A DNA stretch of 64,000 bases from Perca fluviatilis (GCF_010015445.1 NC_053112.1:566812-630811), one strand, 5' to 3'. Counted from the first letter of the stretch, positions 11,880 to 23,691 are shown. Notes: a model not told the origin generated them from the letters alone. Program-made: numbers and translations.

Positions 11880-11996
11880 TCCCAACAGGAATACAACTTT
11901 AATGTTTAAGGAGGACGTGCAGCTGTCCAGCGTCTGATTGTGTACCTGAACACACCGCAGTGCAGACCGCTCAGAGTCTCCTCCAAAACCCCGGTG
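11880..11996 (+). other. putative 5' UTR exon of TRIM copy A
   Basis: The block GGACGTGCAGCTGTCCAGCG to CCTCCAAAACCCCGGTG is followed by a consensus donor GTAAGT (11997). It is conserved in duplicon D (ends 47392) and truncated in C. The sequence just after the donor (CAGCTGATCATATTTAC) resembles that after the 5' exon upstream of copy E (CAGCTGATTATATTTCC), which suggests one ancestral leader exon. Splicing to the acceptor at 16101 is inferred, not shown. The upstream boundary is approximate. Confidence 0.45.
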
Positions 11997-12213
11997 GTAA
12001 GTACCGTTCCAGCTGATCATATTTACACTTTCAACAACAGGATGGAGACTAAACTTCAGCTCTACTCAGGCACCAAGTCCCACTCTTCCTCTCATGTGAA
12101 ATTGGTAACAATAGATGACTGTTTGTCCACAGTAGCCCACTTTTAGGTCAGTTGTCAGGGTTTTATTAAAAGCTCTTTTTAAAGCTACTTGGAACTGCAT
12201 CTCTGTGGTTCGG

Positions 12214-12450
12214 GTTTAGATCAGATTAGATTTAATTTTATTGTCATTGTGCAGAATATAAGTACAAAGACAACGAAATGCAGTTTGCGTCCAACCAGAA
12301 GTGCAAAAAAGCAGAAAAGTGCAATGTGATATACAAGGCACAGGTGGTGCATAGATAGGACAATAAATCTAGTGCATTGTAGACAGTAGTATACAGTTGG
12401 TTTACAGAAGGTGGTTTAGAGTAATATAATTTAAATATAAATATGTGCAT
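12214..12450 (-). mobile_element. non-LTR retrotransposon 3' tail fragment
   Basis: On the plus strand it reads AGATTTAATTTTATTGTCAT then GTGCAGAATATAAGTACAAA, the usual end of a minus-strand LINE tail. Homologous pieces lie at 38266-38500 and 47594-47960, so it predates the duplications. No protein frame survives. Confidence 0.5.
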
Positions 12451-12539
12451 TGTATTAGCAGTTACCTTATTGGAGCAGAATAAATATTGCTAGGCAACAG
12501 CCTGGCCACTTTTTTAGAATGTTTGTTTACAACTGTGAA

Positions 12540-13380
12540 AAGGTCTGTTACTGTTCATAGCAGGACACTTACCTTACCTTATTGTATCTAAAAGGTCTGT
12601 TACTGTTCATGGCAGGACACTTACCTTACCTTATTGTATCTAAAAGGTCTGTTACTGTTCATAGCAGGACACTTACCTTACCTTATTGTATCTAAAAGGT
12701 CTGTTACTGTTCATGGCAGGACACTTACCTTACCTTATTGTATCTAAAAGGTCTGTTACTGTTCATAGCAGGACACTTACCTTACCTTATTGTATCTAAA
12801 AGGTCTGTTACTGTTCATGGCAGGACACTTACCTTATCTTATTGTATCTAAAATGTCTGTTACTGTTCATAGCAGGACACTTACCTTACCTTATTGTATC
12901 TAAAAGGTCTGTTACTGTTCATAGCAGGACACTTACCTTATCTTATTGTATCTAAAAGTCTGTTACTGTTCATGGCAGGACACTTACCTTACCTTATTGT
13001 ATCTAAAAGGTCTGTTACTGTTCATGGCAGGACACTTACCTTACCTTATTGTATCTAAAAGGTCTGTTACTGTTCATAGCAGGACACTTACCTTATCTTA
13101 TTGTATCTAAAAGGTCTGTTACTGTTCATAGCAGGACACTTACCTTACCTTATTGTATCTAAAAGGTCTGTTACTGTTCATGGCAGGACACTTACCTTAC
13201 CTTATTGTATCTAAAAGGTCTGTTACTGTTCATAGCAGGACACTTACCTTACCTTATTGTATCTAAAAGGTCTGTTACTGTTCATAGCAGGACACTTACC
13301 TTACCTTATTGTATCTAAAAGGTCTGTTACTGTTCATGGCAGGACACTTACCTTACCTTATTGTATCTAAAATGTCTGTT
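12540..13380. repeat. 52-bp minisatellite, 16 units (duplicon A)
   Basis: The unit reads AAAAGGTCTGTTACTGTTCA, then TAGCAGGACACTTACCTTAC, then CTTATTGTATCT. Sixteen full units lie head to tail. Units alternate between CATAGC and CATGGC variants at the start, a two-unit higher-order pattern. The same unit occurs in duplicons C and D with fewer copies. There is no spacer diversity, so it is not a CRISPR array. Confidence 0.95.
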
Positions 13381-14790
13381 ACTGTTCCAGGACTGCAGTG
13401 GGTACGTGAGATATTTAACTAAATGTTTAATAGTTACAAGGCTGATGTCCAGAACATTGTTCCTCTTCATGTAGAAATTTTTTTTCCTACCAAAAATGTG
13501 ACATTTGTGTCGCCTTCTTTGGACCTAATCTCTCATTCCTTCCTTCTACTGTCCTCCTACTTTTTCCAAGATTCTCGCTTTTTTCTTCTTATGTCACTGT
13601 TTTTGAAGTTTTTGATACTATTTTGACATTTCTTGCCTTACTTCCTTCCTTCTTTCTACCATATTTTACATACACTTTTTTTCTACCGAAAATGATTAGC
13701 GCTGGTCAGGGGGTACTTTGCTTAAAGAAACAATTCAAAAGGGGTATATTATTCAAAAAGGTTTGAGAACCACAGCCAGTGTTTCTCAAATGGGGGTACC
13801 TGTTCCCCTAGGGGTACTTTGGAGTACTGCAGGGGGTACTTGACATTTTTGCAAAAATTCTGCTTTAAAAATATGCATTCCACCAGAGAACCAGTGGGAG
13901 GAAATGAAATATGTGTGTTATAAAGTAAGCCGACCTTTGTTGGCAGTGCTGTTCTTTAATCAAAATTAGTGTACAATAGTAGTCAAACTAAATGTATTGA
14001 GCCTCTGCGCCAATATTAAATTTATTTATTTATTTGTTACAGTTTGTTTTACAAAGTTAGGAAAGCAATGATTAAGTTCAGCCTTTTGTTACACATGAAT
14101 AATCTTTCACACAGTAGGCTTGGGCCAGCGATTTCTTTGCTGATTGGTGTACTTGTTGGTTATATTTGCTTATTTAAGGCATGAGGAGTGAGATTGGTTA
14201 GGGTTAGAAAACCAGGACAAGCCAATCAGAGGCAGAGTAGGGCGGGACATTCTTACGCCATCTTAGAAAATGCTAATTTGATCCACCATTGCATAGTAAA
14301 TTGCTGTCAGCGGCTCCGTTATTTAGTTTGTTTATATACAAACATAATATATTAATCACGTTCCCATATGTTAGGCAAGCTACTTGGAAAGTTTAGTGAG
14401 CTAACCTACTTGTTATTCTACATTAAATGAATAGCCCACAAATAAATGTAGCAAGCTAAGCTACAACAACATGTTAAAGTAGTTTACTACATCAAAGCGA
14501 ATTTTTTTGCCAAGCCATGTACACAACATACACATCCTTGTTTAGTGGTGATGTCAGTGATCTTTACTAGTTTTATTTCAGAATGTACTTGATAAAGGAG
14601 CTAAGCTACTCAAAAGCTGTTTAGTTCAGAAAACAGTGTTGTTATTAAGATGTCGTAAAACTATTTACCAATACTACTTGCGATACAAGTTGGATTCAGC
14701 ACCAAGGCGACGTCGGCCCAGGCTGCTAATGTGGGCTACTTTTAATTTGCAAGAAGATGTCATAGAATGAGAGACAGGAAGTAGCGCTTA
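13381..14790. other. duplicon spacer without a recognised gene
   Basis: The sequence from about 13880 (CCACCAGAGAACCAGTGGGAGG) is shared with duplicons C (39617 on) and D (48657 on). The part from 13400 to 13880 has no counterpart there and includes a pyrimidine-rich stretch. I see no exon with conserved frame. Confidence 0.6.
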
Positions 14791-15761
14791 AGGCCCTGAC
14801 ACACCAAGCCTACGGTCGGCCGTCGACCCAACTAGGACCGACGGCGACAAACAATCGGTCCCAGTCTGTTCGGTGTATCCGACGGCTGTTCCACTGATGC
14901 CGATTCAACATGTTGAATTGGCGTCGGTGGCCGTCAGCTGAACAGCCAATTCATCTGATTGGCTGTTCAGCTTGGAAACAAGAGTGAGGAAAACAAGAAA
15001 ACGACTGTGACACACACACCCAAGTCTCTTTCCATTTTTCATCAATCCAATACTCAAAACTGGTCAAAAATTCAGTTTGAATGTTCCTTCTAAAAATACA
15101 CAGGTTCGAACTATTAAAATAACTATTTTTGCATGTTATATCCATAAGATATAACGTAAAACGAGATATACATAATTATTTCTTGCCAGATGAGAATTAC
15201 AGTTGACCATTTAGTTTAGCTAATTTTCAGTAACAGGTGTATGATGAAGCCATGTTGGGTGGGTGAAATTAACGAGCTAACACTAGCCAACGAGCCAGCA
15301 GCCGGCTGTTCGGACGCTGCACTCCGCTCCACTCCGCTCCAACTGTGGGGAGACTTCTTTGCCGAGAGAACGGATGACAGCCCGGGAGAGGTACAGTCCA
15401 GTTAGCCATCTCCCGGTACCGCTGTCTTCCCGGTGGGGAGTGAAGCAGAGGGACCGTAGGCTCTGTTTGGTTCTGCCATTGCTAGAGCAGAAGCTGTATG
15501 TTGTGGGTATCATGGCAAAGATATCTGGTTTCTGTTGTTGAATGATGAATAGATTACCGCTGCCTGCTGGTATGGGGAGTTAATTCATTGCACACATGTG
15601 CAAAACATACATGGTACTTGGCCCTTGGCTGTAGTCTGTGTGGTGTGTTCCAGTGATACATTTTGGCCAAGACAAAGGCAACAAGGGCCGACGAGAGGCG
15701 ACGCCACAGGTGGCCACTGTCTGCAGTAGTCGGCGGCTGTCGTCTTGGTGTGTCAGGGCCT
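14791..15761. mobile_element. PIF-like MITE, ancestral to duplicons A, C and D
   Basis: Inverted ends AGGCCCTGACACACCAAGCC and CTTGGTGTGTCAGGGCCT lie between perfect TTA target duplications (14788-14790, 15762-15764). The right end is also present in C (about 40282) and D (about 49905), where the left end is deleted, so insertion preceded duplication. The reading frames inside it are not recognised as transposase. Confidence 0.82.
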
Positions 15762-16103
15762 TTAGTGATGTCAAGCCTTTAATGGCATCACAGCGAACAA
15801 GAACTCAGAAACACAGTAACAAAATACAGCTGGGTTTAAGAAACCTACCAGCCACCTCACTGATAGTTAGTACTAAAAGAGCTCTAAAATGGCAATTACC
15901 AACAGCAAAAAGCAACATCTGGGTTTTGGGACATGAAAAGGAACACTTAAACTACTCGATAGGAGTGATGGCAAATGTGGGCTGTTGTGACAAGTTATGC
16001 TTAACAGGACAGTTAAGGAACATGTTTCTATTTCAACAAATAAGGAAAACTGTATTTTTAATAAGTTTTTTGTTTTGTTCTCTCCCACCCTGCATGTGTA
16101 GAT

Positions 16104-17736
16104 ATGGCTGCTGCAAACTACCTACAATCTGAAGATCAGTTTCTGTGCTCCATCTGTCTGGATGTGTTCACTGATCCTGTCACTACATCATGTGGTCACA
16201 ACTTCTGCAAGAACTGCATCACTGAAAACTGGAATATTAATGACCAGTACCTGTGCCCCAATGTGTAAGGAGGGTTTTACCACAAGACCTGATTTGAGGG
16301 TCAACACTTTCATCTCTGAGATGGTTGCTCAGTTAAGACAGTCAGCTCAACAGAAAGCCAGCAGCAGCAGCTCAGAGCAACAAGTGTCCAAACCAGGAGA
16401 AGTTCCCTGTGACGTCTGCACTGGAACCAAACTGAAGGCCCTGAAGTCCTGCCTGGTGTGTCTCGTCTCCTACTGTGAGACTCACCTGGAGCCTCATCTC
16501 ACAGCTTCACGTCTGAAAAGACATCAGCTGATTGACCCTGTGGAGAACCTGGAAGGCAGGATGTGTGCGAAGCATGATAAACCTCTGGAGCTGTTCTGTA
16601 AGACCGACCAGACATGTGTCTGCATGCTCTGCACTGTTTTAGACCACAAGATGCATGATGTTGTTCCTCTGACAGAAGAATATGAAAGAAAGAAGGCCGA
16701 GGCTGAAATTCAGCAGAAGATCCAGAAGAGACGACTGAAGATTCAGGAGGTCAAACACTCAGTGGACCTCAGTGACGAAGATGCAGACCGAGAGATAGCA
16801 GAAGGTGTTCAGGTCTTCACTTCTCTGAAGGAGTCTGTTGAGAGAGGCCTGAATGAGCTCATCAACACGATCAAAGAGAAGCAGAAAACAACAGAAAAAC
16901 AGGCCGAAGCTTTCATCAAAGAGCTGGAACAGGAAATCTCTGAGCTTATGAAGAGAAGTACTGAGGTGGAGCAGGTGTTACGCTCTGAAGACCACCTCCA
17001 TCTTCTCCAGAGTGTCCAGTCCCTAAACATCCACCAACCTCCACCCACCAAGGACTGGACAGAGGTCAAAGTCCGTCCATCATCATATGAGGGGACTGTG
17101 TTGAAAGCTGTGGTTCAGCTGGAGGAGACACTCAGTAAAGAGATGAAGAAGCTGCTCCCTGAGTCTGAGCTGAAGAGGTTCCAGCAGTATGCAGTGGATG
17201 TAACTCTTGATCCTGATACAGCACATCCTAATCTCATCCTGTCTGATGATGGGAAACAAGTGAATGATGGTGATGTAAGGAAGAATCTCCCAGACAACCC
17301 AGAGAGATTTTCTCATTATTGTATTGTTTTAGGAAAACAGAGTTTCTCTTCAGGCAAATTTTACTTTGAGGTTCAAGTTAAAGGAAAGACTGATTGGGAT
17401 TTAGGAGTGGCCAGAGAGTCGATCAACAGGAAATACCTCAAACTGAGCCCTCAGAAAGGTTTCTGGACAATATGGTTGAGAAATGGAAATGAGTACAAAG
17501 CTCTAGATAGCCCTCCAGTCCGTCTCTCTCTGAAGTCTCCTCCTCAGAAGGTGGGGGTGTTTGTGGATTATGAGGAGGGTCTGGTCTCCTTTTATGACGT
17601 AGATGCTGCAGCTCTTATCTACTCCTTTACTGGCTGCTCCTTCGCTGAGAAACTCTTCCCATACTTCTGTCCCTGTAGTAATGATGGTGGTAAAAACTCT
17701 GCTCCTCTGATCATCTCTCCTGTCAGAATAAACTAA
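16104..17736 (+). pseudogene. TRIM E3 ligase, copy A (RING frameshift)
   Basis: The exon follows an acceptor ending TGTGTAG (16094-16100) and starts [18 protein letters not shown]. The RING runs to C-P, but one extra C in the CCCC run at 16256-16259 shifts the frame, removes the last zinc cysteines and gives a stop at 16266. After the shift the frame stays open to 17736 through both B-boxes (CDVC...CLVC; MCAKHDKPLELFCKTD), a long coiled coil and a complete PRY-SPRY ([53 protein letters not shown]). Otherwise it matches intact copy E closely. The family is TRIM class IV; the one-exon layout resembles fish bloodthirsty/TRIM39-like genes, known RING E3 ligases in innate immunity. A homopolymer sequencing error would restore the gene. 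Polyadenylation signal AATAAA at 17972. Confidence 0.88.
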
Positions 17737-17971
17737 TCACTGATCTCATTTCAGTTATTGATTTATTTTAAATCAAGGGAACAAATGTACATATTCATAT
17801 ATTTTACATCTTATTTTCTACGGAATCTGTTTCCTGTGGTGACTTACACGTTATTCCATTTATTATCATATGGTTAAATGTGCAGCAATTCTTTGCAAAT
17901 TGAATCAAACTTCATCTTGACATATTTGTCTTTAGAAACTGAAGTCTGAATTATTGTGGCATAATGGCAGA

Positions 17972-17977
17972 AATAAA
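17972..17977 (+). terminator. candidate polyadenylation signal, TRIM copy A
   Basis: AATAAA lies about 235 bases after the TRIM stop, in GCAGAAATAAAATCTGTTTG. The same context occurs downstream of copies B (31894) and D (52811). Confidence 0.5.
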
Positions 17978-18177
17978 ATCTGTTTGTTGAGACCAAGAAT
18001 GTTAATTTTGTTATTCCTAAATCAGTTCTTCTGATATCACTTTAAACTGCTGGTTTTGTTCTTTCTACCACAACAGTTGTACCTTTTTACTTTTATATGT
18101 AAGCCACTTTCCTATTTGGAGAACCTGCTGTTGCACTTATTATGAAATTGATCATTTCAAGCGTTTAGACATAATGG

Positions 18178-18472
18178 TTAACCCTCCTGTTGTCCTCGGG
18201 TCCATTTTGTAAAAGTAAGTTATATAAGAAATTTGGGTTTCTATCAACCAAAATGTCCAAAATAATAATGTTGGTAGTTCCCTATGATGCTCTCCACAAG
18301 TGGAATAAATGACCAGTTCACTACTTCCATTGAATTTGGGTGTTTTATTTAATTTTATAGCATTTGAACAAAAATTTATAAAAATGTTGTAGTGACAAAA
18401 ATGACGGAAAAAGCTTAAAAAAAAGTCGGGCGGGAGGACAATATGAGGGTTGTCCTCGGTCAAATTTAACCC
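18178..18472. mobile_element. piggyBac-like MITE (TTAA ends), duplicon A
   Basis: It starts at TTAA then CCCTCCTGTTGTCCTCGG and ends near GGAGGACAATATGAGGG and TCAAATTTAACCCG. TTAA followed by CCC is typical of piggyBac-type insertions. Related copies lie downstream of TRIM D (53011), at 34815, and as a tiny version at 57503. Confidence 0.6.
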
Positions 18473-18639
18473 GTTTATAAAATCTTTCTATATCAGAACA
18501 AAAGAACGTTGAAATTGAAAAAATTTAATAAAATCGACAAAAACTTAGAGAAAAGGGTAGAAAAGGAACAACAAAATGTTGAAATGTTGCATGGTCGACG
18601 GGAACACTTAATGAGAAAATGAATGGAAAATGAATCGTT

Positions 18640-19034
18640 CTCATGACTATTATTTTGAAAGAGCCGGAAGCTGTTGAGCGGAGCCAAGTTGACGGTGTTT
18701 GTGATGCTGAGGAGAGAGCATCCTCCGCGGCAGGTCTCCACACAGGCAGGCCGTGTGTTTAGGGACATGTGATGTCTTTATTATTGGTATTACATGTTAT
18801 TTTATCACCGGGAGTTTGAACCGTTTTCATCCTGAGCTCAGCGATGGTGGGTTTCTCCGAGAGTGGTGCAGTGTCGCCCGGACACAGCAGACACGGACAG
18901 GGCTCTGGCTTGTGTGTGTGTCTCTGTGTGTGTGTGTGTCTCTGTGTGTGTGTGTGTCTCTGTGTGTGTGTGTGTGTCTCTGTGTGTGTGTGTCTCTGTG
19001 TCTGTGTGTGTGTCTGTGTGTGTGTGTGTGTGTA
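18640..19034 (+). other. companion-locus start, duplicon A, replaced by (TG)n
   Basis: The leader AGCCGGAAGCTGTTGAGCGG and the ATG at 18844 ([10 protein letters not shown]...) match the fuller copy at 62.1 kb. After GGGCTCTGGCT the frame runs into a (TG)n/(TCTG)n microsatellite at about 18911-19034, so the basic Lys/Arg tract is lost. I do not recognise the encoded protein. Confidence 0.55.
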
Positions 19035-19089
19035 AATTAAACCTAACAGGCTCTCTAATCACCTGTGACAAGTTTGGTTTTATACACAT

Positions 19090-20280
19090 AATTATTAATT
19101 ATTTTACTTGTATTTGCTGCAACAACTGAACTTTGTCTCAGGTGATCAATAAAAGTCTTCTAAAGAGAACACCTCCCTCACTTCCCAAACTTCCCAAGCA
19201 AATGCTACTGGCACTCAACATGTGGCACTGTAACCAGTAGAATCTTCTTATCATATATTTCTTATAATTTGTTTCACTGAAATCATTTAGAAATGTTTGG
19301 TAAGTCAGAATTGGCTTTGACCATGAGGAAAATAAATCTGACTAGAACTAGTCGGAGGAGAACCTTTATTAACAAAGGTTGTCCTGCCTGTGGCCATCAA
19401 AATATATAACTCCTCCTCTGAGTGTTACACGCTTAGACCTTTTACACATTTCCTGTTTCTCTACCAACTGTCTGGTTCTTAATGCTACCATATAAGGCTA
19501 ATTCTAGATTTAAAGACCTCAGCTTAACCTTTTGTGCATCCGAGTTCACCCAGAGTTCTTTTAACCAATTCCTCAATGAGATGCACACAGCTTCTTTAGC
19601 AGAAACCACAACACCCTTAAACTGACATTCCTGTCTGACATCTACAGCTTAAAGCATTAACTGTCAGAATGTAATACTATTATTTCTACAACACTTATTA
19701 TTTTACTTGTATTTGCTGCAACAGCTGAGCTTTGTCTCAGGTGACCAATACAAGTCTTCTAAAGAGAACTCCTCCCTCACTTCCCCTCTGGTTAAACTGA
19801 TGATTTGAAGTCAAACTGTTTCTGTGAAATCACGTGACATTCAAATCTTCAAAAAATTTCTTCACTGCAGTCTATGAAGTTCCTCCGTCTCTGAGAGAGT
19901 TTGTGAGATCGTGACCACAGAGTGTCCTCTGTCCCTTCCTGTTTCTCTTAAATCATGTGACCCCAGGGCGTCCTCCCTCTCTACTGATATATGAACTGTT
20001 CTCTTCTCTCTCTGCCTCCTCAGCATCACAGACCAACAGCACAGGGAAGAACACGTTAGAACTGGAACTACTTTAAGTCATACTATCAGGAGGTAATACC
20101 AGGCATTAATGCATGAGGAAAATGTATTTGCCATAACTAATACTGAGCATACTACATTACATTCATATGATTTCTTATTTTCAGTGTCCATAGTCACCAC
20201 GTCAACAAGCTTCTGGAACTTGACACACATTTCAGTGGACCTCTTTCTGGGTGGACCAGGACTTTAAAAACACAGGTATG
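19090..20280 (+). promoter_or_regulatory. promoter-like block with two candidate leader exons (first copy)
   Basis: The block at 19685-20093 is repeated nearly identically at 23094-23485, and a short piece also lies at 19094-19190. It contains TGATATATGAAC about 40 bases before CTCCTCAGCATCACAGACCA, a possible TATA-type start. Candidate exon ends are AGGAG|GTAATA (about 20093), an acceptor TTATTTTCAG (about 20184) and a donor ACACAG|GTATGT (about 20275). No long reading frame is present. It may be the 5' end of an immune gene whose body is gone. Confidence 0.35.
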
Positions 20281-20299
20281 TATCACAGGTACCATCATG

Positions 20300-20561
20300 A
20301 GGTATGTACCTCATGAAGCTCATTGAGAGAACACCAAGGGTTTGCAGAGTTATCAAAAAAAGCAAAGGGTGGCTACTTTGAAGAATCTAAAATATAAGAC
20401 ATGTTTTCAGTTATTTCACACTTTTTTGTTAAGTACATAATTCCATATGTGTTCATTCATAGTTTTGATGCCTTCAGTGAGAATCTACAATGTAAATAGT
20501 CATGACAATAAAGAAACACATTGACTGAGAAGGTGTGTCCAAACTTTTGGCCTGTACTGTA
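20300..20561 (+). mobile_element. Tc1-like element 3' end
   Basis: The sequence TGTGTTCATTCATAGTTTTG and the terminal AACTTTTGGCCTGTACTGTA are typical of the 3' end of a common fish Tc1 family. A longer copy of the same end lies at 24695-25067. No transposase remains here. Confidence 0.7.
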
Positions 20562-20736
20562 TGTAACATTGGTTGGGCTGAAAATGGCCCAGGTGCTGTT
20601 CTATGCTCTCTAAAGCAACACTGTGAATTGGCTTTAGAATGAATGAGAGGTTTTCTGCCATATAAGGCATGCTCATGAATATTTAGATGAGCTGCGCACT
20701 GATTGGTTGCAAACACATAGACACAGAGTTGCCCCG

Positions 20737-20836
<100 letters not shown>

Positions 20837-21134
20837 TCTGTTAACGTTACCGATAGACTTCCAAAAGTACAGACATGCCCGAGCGCGAGCAGCGGCTGCA
20901 TCGCCACTAAAACAGCCGAGAGAAAATATCCCCAGCTGGCTTCAAACTTCATTTCTGCTCCAACACATAATCTCATCAAGTAATGTTACTGTACAAAGCA
21001 CCAGAGACACAGTTTCGTTACGGTTTCATCCTCCAGTGTGTCGCGCACACACACACACACACACACAAAAGTGAAAGTGAAAAGTTTCAACACTTTCATT
21101 ACAACTAGTGTTGTTGTAACGTTACCCTTGGGAC

Positions 21135-22433
21135 CAGGGCCGGATTGGGACTCATTTTCAGCCCTGGAGTTTCATGCCTTAGACCGGCCCACTTTAGTTC
21201 ACGACTGACTATATTAAAATAATGTAATTAAAACCTCAGAATATAAGTCTGTAATAGGCGCACTGTTCTCTACAGCCTTGTAATTCATTGTATTTTTGAA
21301 AAATATCATTTCCAATTCAGTGCCAAAACAGTAGCCTAAGTTTGATTAAAAACATAATGGGTCACTAGTAACAGTTACTATATTGTAACTAATGTGAAAA
21401 AAAATGCTTTTCTTACTTAGTATTTTTGTCTCGTTTCCAGTCCAAATATAAAAAATAAAAAAAATCTTACATCAAGATGCATTTACTAAACAAGTATGAA
21501 AAAACACCTCAAAATTAAGTGATTTTTTTGCTTAAAACACGCTACATTATCTGCCAATGCGGTAAGAAAAATAATAGTTTTAGATTTAGCTTGTTTTAAG
21601 CAACAACAAAAAAACAATGACTTCATTTTTTTTAAAACAAGACAGAATTTCTTATGCCACTTCACTTGTCTAGTAAATGTATCTTGAATCTTCATTACTA
21701 TTAGTTCTTCTGAATGCCAATCCTTCCTGCCCATTCTGGTGTGTTGGTAACGGTACCGGGCCTTGCTCTTCACTGTAAGCAGCAAACCGGACTAGAGGCG
21801 GCTGCTGCTGAAGAGCTACAAGAAAAAGTTTGATACATGAACGGTGGTTTGCAGACAACGTTGTTTTGCACGGTCGCTAGCATCTTTCACTGCTCTTAAC
21901 TACCTTAACGTTAGCTTACTTACCGGCCTCGTCGTCTTCATTTGTTTTTTTGAGGAAAAATGTGCTCAGCTTACAACATTTGGCCGTGTCAGTTTCCAAA
22001 GCTTTCTTCTTTTTTATTCTGGCCTTTTCAGCGCCACCTTTGTGCTTCCTGTTATCCATTTTTATCAGACTTTTTTTATTTTGAGCAACTTGCAAGGTGC
22101 CGTGTCGGGGGCGGGGCCAGGGAGTCAAAAGACAATCACGTCATCATTAACCTGCAGGCTGCACTCTGCCAGAAAAATGTTAAATATAAAAGAGTGGGGC
22201 TGCGGTAAAATAATAAATAAAAAGAGTGGGACTGCGCTAAAATAATAAATAAAAAGAGTGGGACTGCGCTAAAATAATAAATAAAAAAGTGGGGCTGCTG
22301 TGAGTGCAGGCAGCCTAGGGACAGCATCCATATTTCAACCCAGTGCCATGACAACAACGGCACTCGCGGCCAAAAAAACTGACCGGCCCACCGGGAATTT
22401 TCCCGGTGCTCCCGATTAGCCAATCCGGGCCTG
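21135..22433. mobile_element. hAT-like DNA transposon, non-autonomous
   Basis: Termini are CAGGGCCGGATTGGGACTCA and CCAATCCGGGCCTG, inverted to each other with one mismatch. They are flanked by an 8-bp target duplication CTTGGGAC/GTTGGGAC (21127-21134, 22434-22441; one mismatch). Near 22180-22300 it holds about four units of an approximately 31-bp repeat (AAATAATAAATAAAAAGAGT). No intact transposase frame was seen. Confidence 0.8.
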
Positions 22434-22441
22434 GTTGGGAC

Positions 22442-23090
22442 ATAAAAACCTCCACCAAGGAATCACATCTCACCCTGTAGCTAGTCAGCGCGGGGACATT
22501 TAGCAGAGACTGAAGCCCTGCAGGCGCGTCCTCTGAGCCGCTGCGTAAGATCCAGACTCCCGCTCCACTGTCTGATATACGCGTTCTAAACCCTTTTCTC
22601 TGGGCCAGTATTCCGTTGTGCAGTCTGGAACACTGCATTTACGACCGTGGTTCATTTTCAATATCCTTGAAAAACTTCCAAACTTTCTTCTTTCTAAAGT
22701 ACACAGCACAGCTCGGGTGTGAGATCCTGACAGAGCTCCAGCTCATATAGCGGGTCTGTGACGGTGGAGAGGCCGACCAGGAAGGCAGCAAACCCAGCAA
22801 GCAGCCGCTGACTATCACGGCAGATTGTGGAACTTCTCAAGTCCGACACAGTCGTACCAAATTTGCAATTAGACATTAATTTTAGTAAAAGAGATTTGCC
22901 CGTTTTCAGAGGCAGTTTCAAATTGTGAGATTTGCAGAGGAAAGGGATGTCAATGGGACTTTGAGGTACTATATGTATGTCTATATGTATGCCTATTTTA
23001 CCCACTGAACTGTCGGAATTCAACTATGACATGGTCAACTCGGTTTTCCATTCTATCACCCCTTTAACTGTCAGTATTTAATGGTATTAT
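22442..23090. other. sequence without a confident gene
   Basis: Two minus-strand frames (22709-22500, 23023-22694) are open for 69 and 109 codons. One includes a short Cys pair (KCSVPDC) that could recall the start of a THAP finger, but the rest of that domain is absent. I make no functional call. Confidence 0.3.
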
Positions 23091-23093
23091 TTC

Positions 23094-23485
23094 TACAACA
23101 CTTATTATTTTACTTGTATTTGCTGCAACAGCTGAACTTTGTCTCAGGTGACCAATAAAATTCTTCTAAAGAGAACTCCTCCCTCACTTCCCCTCTGGTT
23201 AAACCGATGATTTGAAGTCAAACCGTTTCTGTGAAATCACGTGGTATTCAAATCTTCAAAAAACGACTTCACTGCAGTCTATGAAGTTCCTCCGTCTCTG
23301 AGAGAGTTTGTGAGATCGTGACCACAGAGTGTCCTCTGTCCCTTCCTGTTTCTCTTAAATCATGTGACCCCAGGGCGTCCTCCCTCTCTACTGATATATG
23401 AACTGTTCTCTTCTCTCTCTGCCTCCTCAGCATCACAGACCAACAGCACAGGGAAGAACACGTTAGAACTGGAACTACTTTAAAT
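23094..23485 (+). promoter_or_regulatory. promoter-like block (second copy)
   Basis: A near-identical repeat of 19685-20080, sharing AATCATGTGACCCCAGGGCG, TGATATATGAAC and CTCAGCATCACAGACCAACA. The piece with the donor AGGAGGTAATA of the first copy is missing, but the acceptor TTATTTTCAG is kept at 23560. Confidence 0.4.
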
Positions 23486-23568
23486 GCATGAGGAAAATGT
23501 ATTTGCCATACCTAATAACTGAGCATACTACATTACATTCATATGATTTCTTATTTTCAGTGTCCACC

Positions 23569-23691
23569 ATGTCGCACAGGTTGGATGATTCTAAATCAGT
23601 CAGTCTTCCTGCATGTTACATCAGCTACTGCTCTGCTCCTGAGATCAACAGGTCTTTCAAAGGGTTTCCTAAAAAACTAAAGAAAAAGTAG
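23569..23691 (+). CDS. hypothetical 40-codon frame after a splice acceptor
   Basis: ATG in a good context (TCCACCATGT) follows the acceptor TTATTTTCAG by eight bases. The frame encodes MSHRLDDSKSVSLPACYISY and a lysine-rich end before a stop. A possible donor lies at ATCAACAG|GTCTTT. In the first copy of this block the sequence diverges right after the acceptor, so the ATG is specific to this copy. I recognise no family; it could be a first coding exon or chance. Confidence 0.2.
   Translation: MSHRLDDSKSVSLPACYISYCSAPEINRSFKGFPKKLKKK

Larger units (their letters stand above)
11208..18910 (+). repeat. duplicon A (TRIM-bearing segmental duplication)
   Basis: From GTTGGAGTAATTAGGCTTGG at about 11213 onward the order matches duplicons C (from 36280) and D (from 46790): leader sequence, 5' exon, LINE tail, 52-bp minisatellite, shared spacer, PIF-type MITE, TRIM exon, piggyBac-like MITE and companion-locus start. 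Copy A alone carries a SINE at 11332-11504. Confidence 0.85.

Noticed and set aside
12540..13380. CRISPR-like regular array
   Set aside because: Units are contiguous 52-bp copies with no variable spacers, in a vertebrate genome; it is a minisatellite.
16809..17069. Minus-strand frames within TRIM exons, also at 31133, 41228 and 51346
   Set aside because: They are antisense shadows of the coiled-coil coding sequence, repeated in every copy.
18493..18768. Minus-strand frame MSLNTRPACVETCRGG conserved in A, D and E
   Set aside because: The conservation matches overall nucleotide identity of the duplicons; the frame diverges after about 27 codons and differs in each copy.
22500..22709. THAP-type zinc finger on the minus strand
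   Set aside because: Only a CxxxxC-like start is present; the conserved His, Trp and Pro positions and the second zinc pair are absent.
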